In this document: piece after piece, positions 9,283 to 17,004 of the stretch | Numbering within the stretch: the first letter of the stretch is position 1 | Layout: every line of letters begins with the position of its first letter | Program-made: the position numbers and the translations under genes | The notes under the pieces: model-generated | Database searches by the model: none | Seen by the model: only the letters and a program-made list of their open reading frames with translations | What the model was told of the DNA's origin: nothing | Assembly: GCF_031326225.1 (NCBI RefSeq) | Contig: NZ_CP133720.1 | Location: forward strand, 1,984,001-2,048,000 | Direction: 5' to 3' | DNA length: 64,000 nt | From: Undibacterium cyanobacteriorum | GTDB lineage: Bacteria > Pseudomonadota > Gammaproteobacteria > Burkholderiales > Burkholderiaceae_D

Positions 9283-10533
9283 ATGGCTTTGATCGTCCAC
9301 AAATATGGCGGGACTTCGATGGGCTCCACGGAGCGTATCAAGAATGTCGCGAAGCGCGTCGCCAAATGGCATGACGCAGGTTATCAAATCGTCGTTGTAC
9401 CGTCCGCAATGTCGGGCGAAACCAATCGAATTATTGGCTTGGCTAAAGAAATTATGGCTGAACCAGATCCACGCGAACTGGATATGATTGCCTCCACGGG
9501 CGAGCAAGTTTCCGTCGGCTTACTGTCGATGGCTTTGCAATCTTTGGGTAAGAAGGCGGTTTCTTATGCTGGTTGGCAAGTGCCAATTAAGACCGATTCT
9601 GCATACACCAAAGCACGTATTTCTTCGATTGACGACGCCAAAGTCAAAGCCGATTTGGCTGCAGGGAAAATCGTCATCATCACCGGCTTCCAAGGCGTGG
9701 ATGATCTCGGCAATATTACGACTTTGGGACGTGGTGGTTCGGATACGTCTGCCGTGGCGATTGCGGCTGCGATGAAGGCACAAGAATGTTTGATTTATAC
9801 CGACGTTGACGGCGTGTACACGACCGATCCACGCGTTGTGTCTGATGCTCGTCGTTTGAATACGATTACCTTCGAAGAGATGCTTGAGATGGCGTCTCTA
9901 GGCTCGAAAGTTTTGCAAATTCGCTCAGTTGAATTTGCGGGCAACTATCGCATGCCAACACGCGTTTTGTCTTCGTTGACAGACCCATTAATGCCTTTGG
10001 CCGAAGAAATTGTCTCCGGCACTCTGATTTCGTTTGAGGAAGATACAAATATGGAACAAGCCACAATTACTGGCATCGCATTTAATCGTGATGAAGCAAA
10101 ACTGACTGTGTTTGGTGTGCCAGACAAACCAGGTATTGCTTACCAAATTTTGGGGCCAGTGGCCGATGCGAATATCGAAGTCGACATGATTATTCAAAAT
10201 CAGTCCGTGGAAGGTAAGACCGACTTTACATTCACCGTTCCTCGCGCGGATTACAACAAAGCGATGGAAGTGTTGAATGCAAGTGTGAAAGCGCATATTG
10301 GCGCCGGCAATATCATCGGTGATGCGAAGGTATCGAAAGTTTCTGTGGTCGGTGTTGGTATGCGTAGCCACGTGGGTATCGCCTCCCAAATGTTCCGTAC
10401 TTTGTCGGAAGAGGGTATCAACATTCAAATGATCTCAACTTCTGAAATCAAAATCTCAGTTTTAATCGACGAAAAATATATGGAATTGGCGGTGCGTGCG
10501 CTGCATAAAGCATTTGGCTTGGAATCCGCCTAA
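9283..10533 (+). CDS. lysC: Aspartokinase (aspartate kinase)
   Basis: Catalyses ATP-dependent phosphorylation of aspartate, the first step towards lysine, methionine, threonine and diaminopimelate. The N-terminal KYGGTSMGS ATP-binding motif, a GRGGSDTSAVAIA segment and YTDVDGVYTTDPR are present. Two ACT regulatory domains make up the C-terminal about 150 residues. The start is ATG 9283 (MALIVHKYGG), giving 416 residues as usual for this class. The TTG at 9262 lacks support. ACT domains predict feedback inhibition by lysine and/or threonine (family knowledge). A tRNA-Ser gene follows, an arrangement common in Burkholderiales. Confidence 0.96.
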   Translation: MALIVHKYGGTSMGSTERIKNVAKRVAKWHDAGYQIVVVPSAMSGETNRIIGLAKEIMAEPDPRELDMIASTGEQVSVGLLSMALQSLGKKAVSYAGWQVPIKTDSAYTKARISSIDDAKVKADLAAGKIVIITGFQGVDDLGNITTLGRGGSDTSAVAIAAAMKAQECLIYTDVDGVYTTDPRVVSDARRLNTITFEEMLEMASLGSKVLQIRSVEFAGNYRMPTRVLSSLTDPLMPLAEEIVSGTLISFEEDTNMEQATITGIAFNRDEAKLTVFGVPDKPGIAYQILGPVADANIEVDMIIQNQSVEGKTDFTFTVPRADYNKAMEVLNASVKAHIGAGNIIGDAKVSKVSVVGVGMRSHVGIASQMFRTLSEEGINIQMISTSEIKISVLIDEKYMELAVRALHKAFGLESA

Positions 10534-10553
10534 AAGAAAATCGTGAAGGGTGG

Positions 10554-10582
10554 TTGACCAAATGTGAACTACCCGCTATGAT
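10554..10582 (+). promoter_or_regulatory. Sigma-70 promoter of tRNA-Ser
   Basis: TTGACC at 10554-10559 and TATGAT at 10577-10582, separated by 17 bp. Transcription would start about 35 bp before the tRNA. It lies just after the lysC stop codon. Confidence 0.7.
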
Positions 10583-10624
10583 CACGGTCTCGCTTATGAC
10601 GTGATTTTCACGGCGTAAGAGTGT

Positions 10625-10716
10625 GGAGACGTGGCCGAGTGGCCGAAGGCACTTCCCTGCTAAGGAAGCATCTGGGGTAACCTGGATCGTGAGTTCGAAT
10701 CTCACCGTCTCCGCCA
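10625..10716 (+). tRNA. tRNA-Ser (GCT)
   Basis: A 92-nt class II tRNA with CCA encoded. The acceptor stem GGAGACG (10625-10631) pairs with CGTCTCC (10706-10712). The anticodon loop CTGCTAA carries GCT, which reads AGC/AGU serine codons. A long variable arm (CATCTGGGGTAACCTGGATC region) fits serine tRNAs. The T loop is GTTCGAATC. Confidence 0.96.
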
Positions 10717-10726
10717 AAAGAATTGG

Positions 10727-10760
10727 TGCCCGCTTAATGCAAGTTAAGCGGGCATTTTTC
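10727..10760 (+). terminator. Rho-independent terminator after tRNA-Ser
   Basis: A perfect 11-bp stem, TGCCCGCTTAA (10727-10737) with its complement at 10744-10754, 6-nt loop, then a T-rich run. Confidence 0.92.
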
Positions 10761-10896
10761 GTTTTACAGGTCTACAATGTGGCTAAAGGAAGCATGTAAA
10801 AAAACGGGAAATTTTGTCGTTTTTTGAAGTAACTTGCTTGAATTTAGGTCGCGCTTGAACTATTGTGCAATGCACCAATAATAACAAGGATTGCAA

Positions 10897-12774
10897 TTGG
10901 CCCACGAACATTCAAAAAGCAGTTTATCTGCACTCACACTAGCGGCGATTGGTATCGTGTACGGCGATATCGGCACTAGTCCCCTGTACACCATGCAAGA
11001 AGTCTTCGATGCCAAGCATGGTCTCGTTTTAAATCAAGGCAACATTCTTGGGATCGTGTCCCTCATTCTTTGGGGCTTGATCTTTATCGTCTCCTTGAAA
11101 TACGTGACGCTTGTTCTGCGAGCGAGTAATCGAGGCGAGGGGGGGATCATGGCCTTGACCGCCTTGACGCTTGAGTCAGTTGGCAAGAGTAATCGGCTTT
11201 ATTTTCCTTTGGTGATACTTGGCATTATCGGCGCATCACTCTTTTATGGCGATGGTGTGGTGACTCCCGCCATGACGGTGCTATCAGCGATTGAAGGGAT
11301 TAAGGTTGCCACGCCAGCGCTGAAACCTTTTGTGGTGCCAATCACGCTGATTATTTTGGTTTGCTTATATGCTGTGCAGTCACATGGCACGGCGACCATC
11401 GGTAAGTTGTTTGGTCCGGTTATGGTGCTGTGGTTTGCCGTGCTGGCTGCGATGGGGATGTATAACATTTTGCGTATGCCGGCAGTTTTGGAAGCCTTCA
11501 ATCCATTGTATGCGATTGGTTTCTTGACTGAGCACCGCTTCGCTGCATTTATCGCCTTGGGCGCGGTGGTCTTGGCCTTCACTGGCTCGGAAGCGCTATA
11601 CGCAGATATGGGGCACTTTGGACCTAAGCCGATTCGCACGGCGTGGTTTATGATCGTGTTTCCTGCTTTAGGTTTGAATTACTTGGGGCAAGGCGCATTG
11701 TTGATGGTTGAGCCTGAAGCGGTTGAAAACCCGTTCTTCAATCAATTGGGCGATTGGAGTATTTATCCTTTGGTCGTGTTGTCGACCATGGCGGCGGTAA
11801 TTGCTTCGCAAGCGACAATTTCTGGTGCCTTCTCAATGACTAAGCAAGCGATCTCTTTGGGCTTCTTGCCGCGCATGAAGATCGTGCACACCTCGTCGAA
11901 AGAGATCGGGCAAATCTATATTCCTGTTGTCAATTGGTTGCAATTGGCGGCCGTCGTTGGTGCGGTTTTGGGCTTTGGCTCGGCAGGTAACTTGGCGTCG
12001 GCTTATGGGATCGCCAATACGGGCACGATGTTGGTGACCTCGATTTTGACCTTCTTCGTGATTCGATACGGTTGGAAATACAATCTGGCTTTGTGTATTG
12101 CATCGACAAGTTTCTTCTTGTTCATTGACGTTTCTTTGTTCTCTTCGAATGCGATGAAATTCTTCAGCGGTGGTTGGTTCCCGATTGCCTTGGGTATTGG
12201 TATCTGCACCGTCATGTTGACTTGGAAGCGTGGTCGCTCCTTGGTCTTCGATAATTTGAAGAAGCATGCCATCCCCTTGGAAGAATTTTTGGAATCCCTA
12301 TTTGTTTCACCTCCTGTGCGTGTGGCGGGAACTGCCGTCTTCTTGCGCGGCGAGGCGGATGGTGTGCCGCACGCCTTGCTGCATAATCTGTCTCATAATA
12401 AGGTTCTGCACGAGCGCGTGATCTTTATCACCTTGCATAACCGTGAAATCCCATGGGTGCCATTCTCTGAACGGATTAAGGTCACTGATTTGAAAAACAA
12501 TTGTTTCCAAATCGATGTCTTCTACGGCTTCAAGAATGAACCTGACATTCCAAATGCATTGGAATTATGTCGACCATTTGGCTTGGAGTTTGAGCCGCTC
12601 GAGACATCCTATTTCATTTCGCGCCAGACTATTATTTCAAGCCCTGGTAGTGGCATGGCAACATGGCGCGAAGGTTTGTTTGTGACGATGTCACGCAATG
12701 CCCGTGATGCGGCGGATTACTATCAAATTCCAAGTAATCGCGTGATTGAGGTTGGTGCACAGGTTGAAATCTAA
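10897..12774 (+). CDS. kup: Low-affinity potassium transporter Kup
   Basis: An inner-membrane K+/H+ symporter of about 625 residues with roughly 12 hydrophobic segments and a hydrophilic C-terminal domain from about residue 450. Family motifs include GIVYGDIGTSPLYT near the N-terminus, EGGIMAL and FYGDGVVTPAMTVLSAIEG. I chose TTG 10897 because AAGGA ends six bases before it. The TTG at 10891 directly abuts that site, and no ATG lies nearby. The gene stands alone between a tRNA-Ser terminator and a tRNA-Arg gene. Confidence 0.95.
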   Translation: MAHEHSKSSLSALTLAAIGIVYGDIGTSPLYTMQEVFDAKHGLVLNQGNILGIVSLILWGLIFIVSLKYVTLVLRASNRGEGGIMALTALTLESVGKSNRLYFPLVILGIIGASLFYGDGVVTPAMTVLSAIEGIKVATPALKPFVVPITLIILVCLYAVQSHGTATIGKLFGPVMVLWFAVLAAMGMYNILRMPAVLEAFNPLYAIGFLTEHRFAAFIALGAVVLAFTGSEALYADMGHFGPKPIRTAWFMIVFPALGLNYLGQGALLMVEPEAVENPFFNQLGDWSIYPLVVLSTMAAVIASQATISGAFSMTKQAISLGFLPRMKIVHTSSKEIGQIYIPVVNWLQLAAVVGAVLGFGSAGNLASAYGIANTGTMLVTSILTFFVIRYGWKYNLALCIASTSFFLFIDVSLFSSNAMKFFSGGWFPIALGIGICTVMLTWKRGRSLVFDNLKKHAIPLEEFLESLFVSPPVRVAGTAVFLRGEADGVPHALLHNLSHNKVLHERVIFITLHNREIPWVPFSERIKVTDLKNNCFQIDVFYGFKNEPDIPNALELCRPFGLEFEPLETSYFISRQTIISSPGSGMATWREGLFVTMSRNARDAADYYQIPSNRVIEVGAQVEI

Positions 12775-12839
12775 GAAGCCTAAGGAATTTAAAACTAAGT
12801 GAAGGAATTTGAAAAAGTTCTATTGATTAGAAGTTTCTG

Positions 12840-12848
12840 TGCTATAAT
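12840..12848 (+). promoter_or_regulatory. Extended -10 promoter element of first tRNA-Arg
   Basis: TGC followed by TATAAT (12843-12848), an extended -10 element placed 10 bp before the tRNA. No good -35 box at proper spacing was found (TTGATT at 12823 is only 14 bp away). Confidence 0.55.
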
Positions 12849-12858
12849 TTTGTTTTTC

Positions 12859-12935
12859 GCGGCTGTAGCTCAGCTGGATAGAGTACTTGGCTACGAACCA
12901 AGGGGTCGTGGGTTCGATTCCTGCCAGCCGCACCA
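12859..12935 (+). tRNA. tRNA-Arg (ACG), copy 1
   Basis: A 77-nt tRNA with encoded CCA. Acceptor GCGGCTG (12859-12865) pairs with CAGCCGC (12925-12931). Anticodon loop CTACGAA carries ACG, normally edited to ICG by TadA to read CGU/CGC/CGA. The sequence is identical to the copy at 13202. Confidence 0.96.
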
Positions 12936-12940
12936 GATTT

Positions 12941-12971
12941 AAGGGTTTAGACTTCGGTCTAAACCCTTTTT
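12941..12971 (+). terminator. Rho-independent terminator after tRNA-Arg copy 1
   Basis: A perfect 12-bp stem AAGGGTTTAGAC (12941-12952) with its complement at 12957-12968 around a stable TTCG tetraloop, followed by Ts. Confidence 0.93.
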
Positions 12972-13163
12972 CGTTTGGGCTTTTGAAATTAACTGTTTTG
13001 TTCTTCGTTACTTTCTACGCTAAATGGTATGCCATTTGTAGTTTTGCTCAATCTAAAACTTGTTGGAGGTAGGGGGGGGCGTTATTCTTCACTTTTAGGC
13101 AAGTCGGTAATGTAACTCCGAGCGATGTATGTATGGTCCTTTTGAAGTTTTTGCCTTGGGGCT

Positions 13164-13191
13164 TTGAAAATTCACGGTGCTATGTTATAAT
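13164..13191 (+). promoter_or_regulatory. Sigma-70 promoter of second tRNA-Arg
   Basis: TTGAAA (13164-13169), 16-bp spacer, TATAAT (13186-13191) preceded by TGT (extended -10). It ends 10 bp before the tRNA, the same distance as in copy 1. Confidence 0.75.
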
Positions 13192-13201
13192 TTTTGTCTT
13201 C

Positions 13202-13278
13202 GCGGCTGTAGCTCAGCTGGATAGAGTACTTGGCTACGAACCAAGGGGTCGTGGGTTCGATTCCTGCCAGCCGCACCA
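13202..13278 (+). tRNA. tRNA-Arg (ACG), copy 2
   Basis: A 77-nt tRNA identical to the one at 12859-12935, with encoded CCA and anticodon ACG. It has its own promoter and its own terminator, so the two copies are independent units. Confidence 0.96.
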
Positions 13279-13287
13279 GTTTCAAAG

Positions 13288-13325
13288 AAAAAGGATTCAG
13301 ATGAAAGTCTGGATCCTTTTTTCTT
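13288..13325 (+). terminator. Rho-independent terminator after tRNA-Arg copy 2
   Basis: A stem of about 14 bp, AAAAAGGATTCAGA (13288-13301) pairing with TCTGGATCCTTTTT (13308-13321) with one G-T wobble, 6-nt loop and T run. The stem sequence differs from that after copy 1. Confidence 0.9.
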
Positions 13326-13471
13326 TTACGTTGCGCGATTAAGACCAGTCGACTTATTTCCGAATCTACTCATTTTAGCGGACGTCAATTTCGCCTACGT
13401 CGACGGAGAACCGCACAGCATCGTGGGGTGACGGTGTTGCGTCAAACCTTTCTAAACTGCTTTTTTGCTCT

Positions 13472-13906
13472 TTAATTCTGAGCCTTTATTTTTTTGCTCA
13501 AACTCCATTCACCAATGCCACGATTGGCCTCTTGGATCATTGGTGCAATTGCCGTGAGGGGCTTGGTTTCAAGCACGCTCTCCAAATTGCTTAAAAGTTT
13601 ACCAACGAGTGTGGCGTCTGGCAGCATGGTCCCCAAGAACAAAACCTTGGCCTCGTATTCGATCAGAATGGTGGGGAAATTTTCGATATCGAGGTCTTCA
13701 ATCAGGTCGGCGTGATCTTCAATATCGATCCATGCAAATATTTTATTGTTTTGCTTGCGACTGAGCTCTTCAAATTGTGGTCGATAGGATTGGCAAGTAT
13801 CACACCAAGCGGCGCAAAGACAGGCCACCAGCCAAGGGCTTTGGTCTAACTGATTGGAAAGTGCCTGCAGATTATCGAGGCTGAAGTGATCGGTGTTTGA
13901 GTTCAT
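13472..13906 (-). CDS. Thioredoxin-family protein
   Basis: A 144-residue protein with a thioredoxin fold. The active-site motif WCDTC (in CAAWCDTCQSYRPQFEEL, about residues 29-46) has the CxxC pair. The cis-proline region is seen as NFPTILIEY. No signal peptide is visible, so it is probably cytosolic. The dipeptide between the cysteines (DT) differs from the classical GP, so its redox potential and substrate are unclear. It is transcribed away from tsaB, sharing a 112-bp intergenic region with it. Confidence 0.88.
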   Translation of the reverse strand: MNSNTDHFSLDNLQALSNQLDQSPWLVACLCAAWCDTCQSYRPQFEELSRKQNNKIFAWIDIEDHADLIEDLDIENFPTILIEYEAKVLFLGTMLPDATLVGKLLSNLESVLETKPLTAIAPMIQEANRGIGEWSLSKKIKAQN

Positions 13907-14018
13907 AAGATATTTTACCGCAGCTGATCATGCATCTGAATGCGTATCTGAATAATTTGCAACCTCCAATAAAACGTAAAAGCTTGGGAGCCTACTTGAG
14001 TGCGGTTAAAATATCGAT

Positions 14019-14714
14019 ATGAAGACTATACTCGCTATCGAAACCTCAACTGATGTCGCATCGGTTGCCATTTCACACAAGGGAACACTTAAAAGTCTAG
14101 AGCTTTCCGGTGTTAATACCCACTCACATGGATTACTGCCCGCAATTCAAGATCTACTGAATCAACACGAAATAGCGCTGTCCGATGTTGAGCTGCTCGC
14201 TCTTGGATGTGGACCAGGCGCATTCACTGGGGTTCGTACGGCATGTGGTGTGATTCAGGGGCTAGCTTTTGCTTTGGATTTGCCTGTATTGCCGCTCGTA
14301 AGTCTGCATGTTCAAGCACAGAAAGCGCGAGAAAAATTTGGCGTGGAGGAGTGTGTTTGTGTCTTAGATGCACGGATGTCCGAGGTCTATTGGACGCACT
14401 TGCGGTGGAAGGACGGTGCGTGGGAAGAACTAACGAACCCGAAACTTGGTTCGACCGCCGAAGTGGAGGATCATTTGCGCTCGAACGCTGTTTCAGTTGT
14501 GATTGGAACGCAAGTGTCGTTGAGTGATTCGTTTCAATCCCGCGCTGTAAGTGCAATGCCGCATGCCCAACAATCGATTAGCTTAGCATTGAAAGCTGCG
14601 CAGGACTTATATGTCACTGCTGAGTTGGCACAACCCCTTTATCTGCGAAATAAAGTGGCGCTCACAACGGCAGAACGGCACGCACAAAGTGAAAATAAAG
14701 CGGTGGGTACTTAA
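14019..14714 (+). CDS. tsaB: tRNA threonylcarbamoyladenosine biosynthesis protein TsaB
   Basis: A 231-residue ASKHA-fold protein. TsaB partners TsaD and TsaE to make the universal t6A37 modification of ANN-decoding tRNAs. Motifs seen: LAIETSTDVASVAI at the N-terminus, THSHGLLPAIQDLL, and GCGPGAFTGVRTACGVIQGLA. Length is normal. It is followed two bases later by rimI, and the tsaB-rimI order is widespread in bacteria. It is the first gene of a four-gene run. Confidence 0.95.
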   Translation: MKTILAIETSTDVASVAISHKGTLKSLELSGVNTHSHGLLPAIQDLLNQHEIALSDVELLALGCGPGAFTGVRTACGVIQGLAFALDLPVLPLVSLHVQAQKAREKFGVEECVCVLDARMSEVYWTHLRWKDGAWEELTNPKLGSTAEVEDHLRSNAVSVVIGTQVSLSDSFQSRAVSAMPHAQQSISLALKAAQDLYVTAELAQPLYLRNKVALTTAERHAQSENKAVGT

Positions 14715-14716
14715 AT

Positions 14717-15238
14717 ATGGGCTTTGTTCTTGCTACAGCTGATGGAAATGACACGCAAGACGAAATTGAATTGTGCCAGTTGACGATCGATGATCTCGAT
14801 TCGGTGTTTGAGATCGAAAATGCGGTCTATACTCACCCGTGGTCGCGAGGGAACTTTGAAGATTCTTTCGCTCAGGCTTATCCCGCTTTCGGATTGAGAT
14901 CTTGTGCAAATCAAGAGCTTCAATCCTTGATAGGCTATTTTTTTGTGATGCCAGTGGTGGATGAGCTTCACTTACTGACGATTGCTGTGGCAAAGGCATA
15001 TCAAGGGATGGGCTATGCGCATCAGCTGTTGGACGCATTGAAGTTGTTTGCCGAGCAGGGTGATTTTGTATCGATCATGCTTGAAGTTCGTGTCAGTAAC
15101 GCAAGAGCGATTCAGATTTATGATCGTTTTGGATTTGTCGAAATAGGGCGCCGGCGGGCATATTATCCAGCAGAAAATGGCGCGAGAGAGGATGCGATCG
15201 TGATGCGTCTTGAACTCAATCGGAGTTTCCATGAATAG
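14717..15238 (+). CDS. rimI: Ribosomal protein S18 N-acetyltransferase RimI
   Basis: A 173-residue GNAT acetyltransferase that in E. coli acetylates the N-terminal alanine of ribosomal protein S18. Typical features are FEIENAVYTHPWSRGNFEDS near residue 31, the acetyl-CoA loop motif QGMGYAHQLL, LEVRVSNARAIQIYDRFGF and RRRAYYP. The first about 20 residues before the GNAT core are slightly longer than usual. It starts 2 bp after the tsaB stop. Its last 8 bases overlap the start of the next gene, which suggests translational coupling. Confidence 0.92.
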   Translation: MGFVLATADGNDTQDEIELCQLTIDDLDSVFEIENAVYTHPWSRGNFEDSFAQAYPAFGLRSCANQELQSLIGYFFVMPVVDELHLLTIAVAKAYQGMGYAHQLLDALKLFAEQGDFVSIMLEVRVSNARAIQIYDRFGFVEIGRRRAYYPAENGAREDAIVMRLELNRSFHE

Positions 15239-15965
15239 TCAGCGTGACTACTTTCTGAAGCATTTGGGGATTGGTGAAGTGTGGCAGTTACGTCATGCTG
15301 AAGGTGGCCCCGTCGCCGTTGTGGAGTTGTCCGATCAGATTTCTGGTCAGGATGTTGTTCAACGATTGCCGAACGTTGAGGGTGGTGAGGGTGTTCAGGG
15401 TGTTGCGAAAGCGAGCAATGACACGTGGGAGCAATTGTCGATCGATATTCAAGCTTGCAATGCTTGTACCTTGTGTTCTCGTTATGGCAAACAAATGTTT
15501 GCAAAGCCAACGGTCTCTCCTGACTTGGTTTTGTTGTTCGATTGGTCGGAACTGGGGAGCTATGATCCAGTTTTGGCGAACCAAGCTGAACGTTTGCTTG
15601 GTAACATCATGCTGGCCGCGAAAGGACTATGTGCTGCGACCGTTTCTATGCCGTTGTTGAACGCCATGATGCCGAGCGAAGCCACACAGATTCCTCTTCA
15701 AACCTCTGCTGCCGGATGTGGAGCACTCTTAAAGCGCTATTTGAAATTATTCAGGCCAAAGCGTGTGCTGGTGTTTGGGCCGCGAATTGCAACTGCAATG
15801 GGAGTGTCTTCTCAGTCCCAAGATTTCAAGGTCCCAGTCCAATGGGAGGGACTTGAAATTGATATGAGCCCCAGTATCTATGACATCTTGCAAGATTCCT
15901 CTCTTAAACGAGTCGTTTGGCAGCAACTGTGTCGTATCGCTTCTGAAACAAGTCGCGAAGTTTGA
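15231..15965 (+). CDS. UDG-like protein, probable DNA polymerase III psi subunit (HolD-like)
   Basis: A 244-residue protein. Start ATG 15231 has GGAG five bases upstream and overlaps the rimI stop. The middle resembles family-4 uracil-DNA glycosylases: Fe-S-type cysteines C76, C79 and C82, then LKRYLKLFRPKRVLVFGPRIA (residues 167-187). The GExPG active-site motif is replaced by FDWSELG, the HPS motif by SPS (213-215), and the cysteine-bearing CNVxKC-like strand by VSMPLLNAM. Residues 1-21 (S3, R5, D6, L9, L12-G13-I14, W18, L20-R21) match the start of E. coli psi, where W17 lies in the peptide that binds the clamp-loader collar. The end (WQQLC at 230-234) matches psi's WQQIC. E. coli holD also adjoins rimI. 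I infer a non-catalytic replisome subunit; an inactive UDG is the alternative. Confidence 0.7.
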   Translation: MNSQRDYFLKHLGIGEVWQLRHAEGGPVAVVELSDQISGQDVVQRLPNVEGGEGVQGVAKASNDTWEQLSIDIQACNACTLCSRYGKQMFAKPTVSPDLVLLFDWSELGSYDPVLANQAERLLGNIMLAAKGLCAATVSMPLLNAMMPSEATQIPLQTSAAGCGALLKRYLKLFRPKRVLVFGPRIATAMGVSSQSQDFKVPVQWEGLEIDMSPSIYDILQDSSLKRVVWQQLCRIASETSREV

Positions 15966-16031
15966 AATGTTTTGAGCTAGACTCGCAATAAACAATTTCG
16001 ACGGCCGTAATCGCGAGTGGGAAGTCACTAT

Positions 16032-16991
16032 ATGCAAACTTTTCAGGATGTTTTTCATAGAGAATTTTTCCAATTGCGCGATAAGCATGTTCGCGCATTG
16101 ACGTGGTTGCTGTTGTCGCCATCCGTGCTGGATGAGCGCTCACCTATGTGGCATCGACAGATTGCTCATCTTAGTCTGCCGGAGCGTTCAACTCTTAAGC
16201 GTTGGTTATTCGAACTCGATGCGCATCCAACGCCTTTGCATGAAATGGTCAACCTTCACGAGTCTCTCCGCCTCGGACATTATGCTGAAAACTTGTTAGC
16301 GTACTTTTTCCAGCATGAGGGAATTTTGTTTGGACGGAGTTTGCAGGTAAATGATCGTGCTAGTCACACCATAGGGGAGTTCGACTTTTTACTGTATGGT
16401 CATAGTGGCTTGATTCATCTGGAACTGGCGACGAAATTTTATCTTTTTCAATTGCCTGGTCATACGATGCATCGACCATCGGTCTTTGATTATTTGGGCC
16501 CCGGTTTGAATGATAGTTTGGGCGCAAAGATGCAAAAAATCCTAGGAAAGCAATTGACTTTATCATTGCATCCCGCCGCACAAAAAGCGGTTCCGCAGGG
16601 TGTTGCTGCGGCTAAGGCTTTAGTGAAAGGCTGGTTGTTTTATCGAGCGACAGAGCGTGAAGTCAATTTAGTTGAGGGAATTGCACACGGTCACTGCATG
16701 GGGTTTTGGTGGACCTTGGACGAACTAAAAAAACTGGCAATTCCAAATGCCATGGTCTTGGAGAGACTGGACTGGCTAGCTCCAGCACAATGTGATCCGA
16801 CTGACGTGTTGAAAAAAGATCTTCTGATTGAAATGTTGGAGCGCCACTTCCACATCGACCAAAGGCCCGTTTTAGTCGCCATCATGCGCCATAGCGGCGA
16901 TGTCATGCAAGAATTCTGCCGTGGCTTTGTGGTGCCTAGCGAGTGGCCAATGAAGGCTGCACAAGTAGAGCGGCAAGAGCCCAACGCTTAA
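16032..16991 (+). CDS. DUF1853 family protein
   Basis: A protein of about 319 residues matching DUF1853. It has HVRALTWLLLSPSVLD near the N-terminus, RLGHYAENLLAYFFQHEG, then GEFDFLL and HLELATKFYL. The spacing of E-D-F and E-x-A-x-K resembles a PD-(D/E)xK nuclease core, so a nuclease-like fold is possible (inference, not proven). The start is ATG 16032, with GGGAAG seven bases upstream; the GTG at 16017 lies before that site. It is separated by 66 bp from the HolD-like gene. Function unknown. Confidence 0.85.
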   Translation: MQTFQDVFHREFFQLRDKHVRALTWLLLSPSVLDERSPMWHRQIAHLSLPERSTLKRWLFELDAHPTPLHEMVNLHESLRLGHYAENLLAYFFQHEGILFGRSLQVNDRASHTIGEFDFLLYGHSGLIHLELATKFYLFQLPGHTMHRPSVFDYLGPGLNDSLGAKMQKILGKQLTLSLHPAAQKAVPQGVAAAKALVKGWLFYRATEREVNLVEGIAHGHCMGFWWTLDELKKLAIPNAMVLERLDWLAPAQCDPTDVLKKDLLIEMLERHFHIDQRPVLVAIMRHSGDVMQEFCRGFVVPSEWPMKAAQVERQEPNA

Positions 16992-17004
16992 ATGCAATCC
17001 AATC

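Noticed and set aside
13133..13342. 69-residue open frame across the second tRNA-Arg
   Set aside because: It overlaps the tRNA and its promoter and has no family match.
15231..15965. Functional uracil-DNA glycosylase
   Set aside because: Both catalytic motifs of family 4 are missing, and one cluster cysteine region is replaced.
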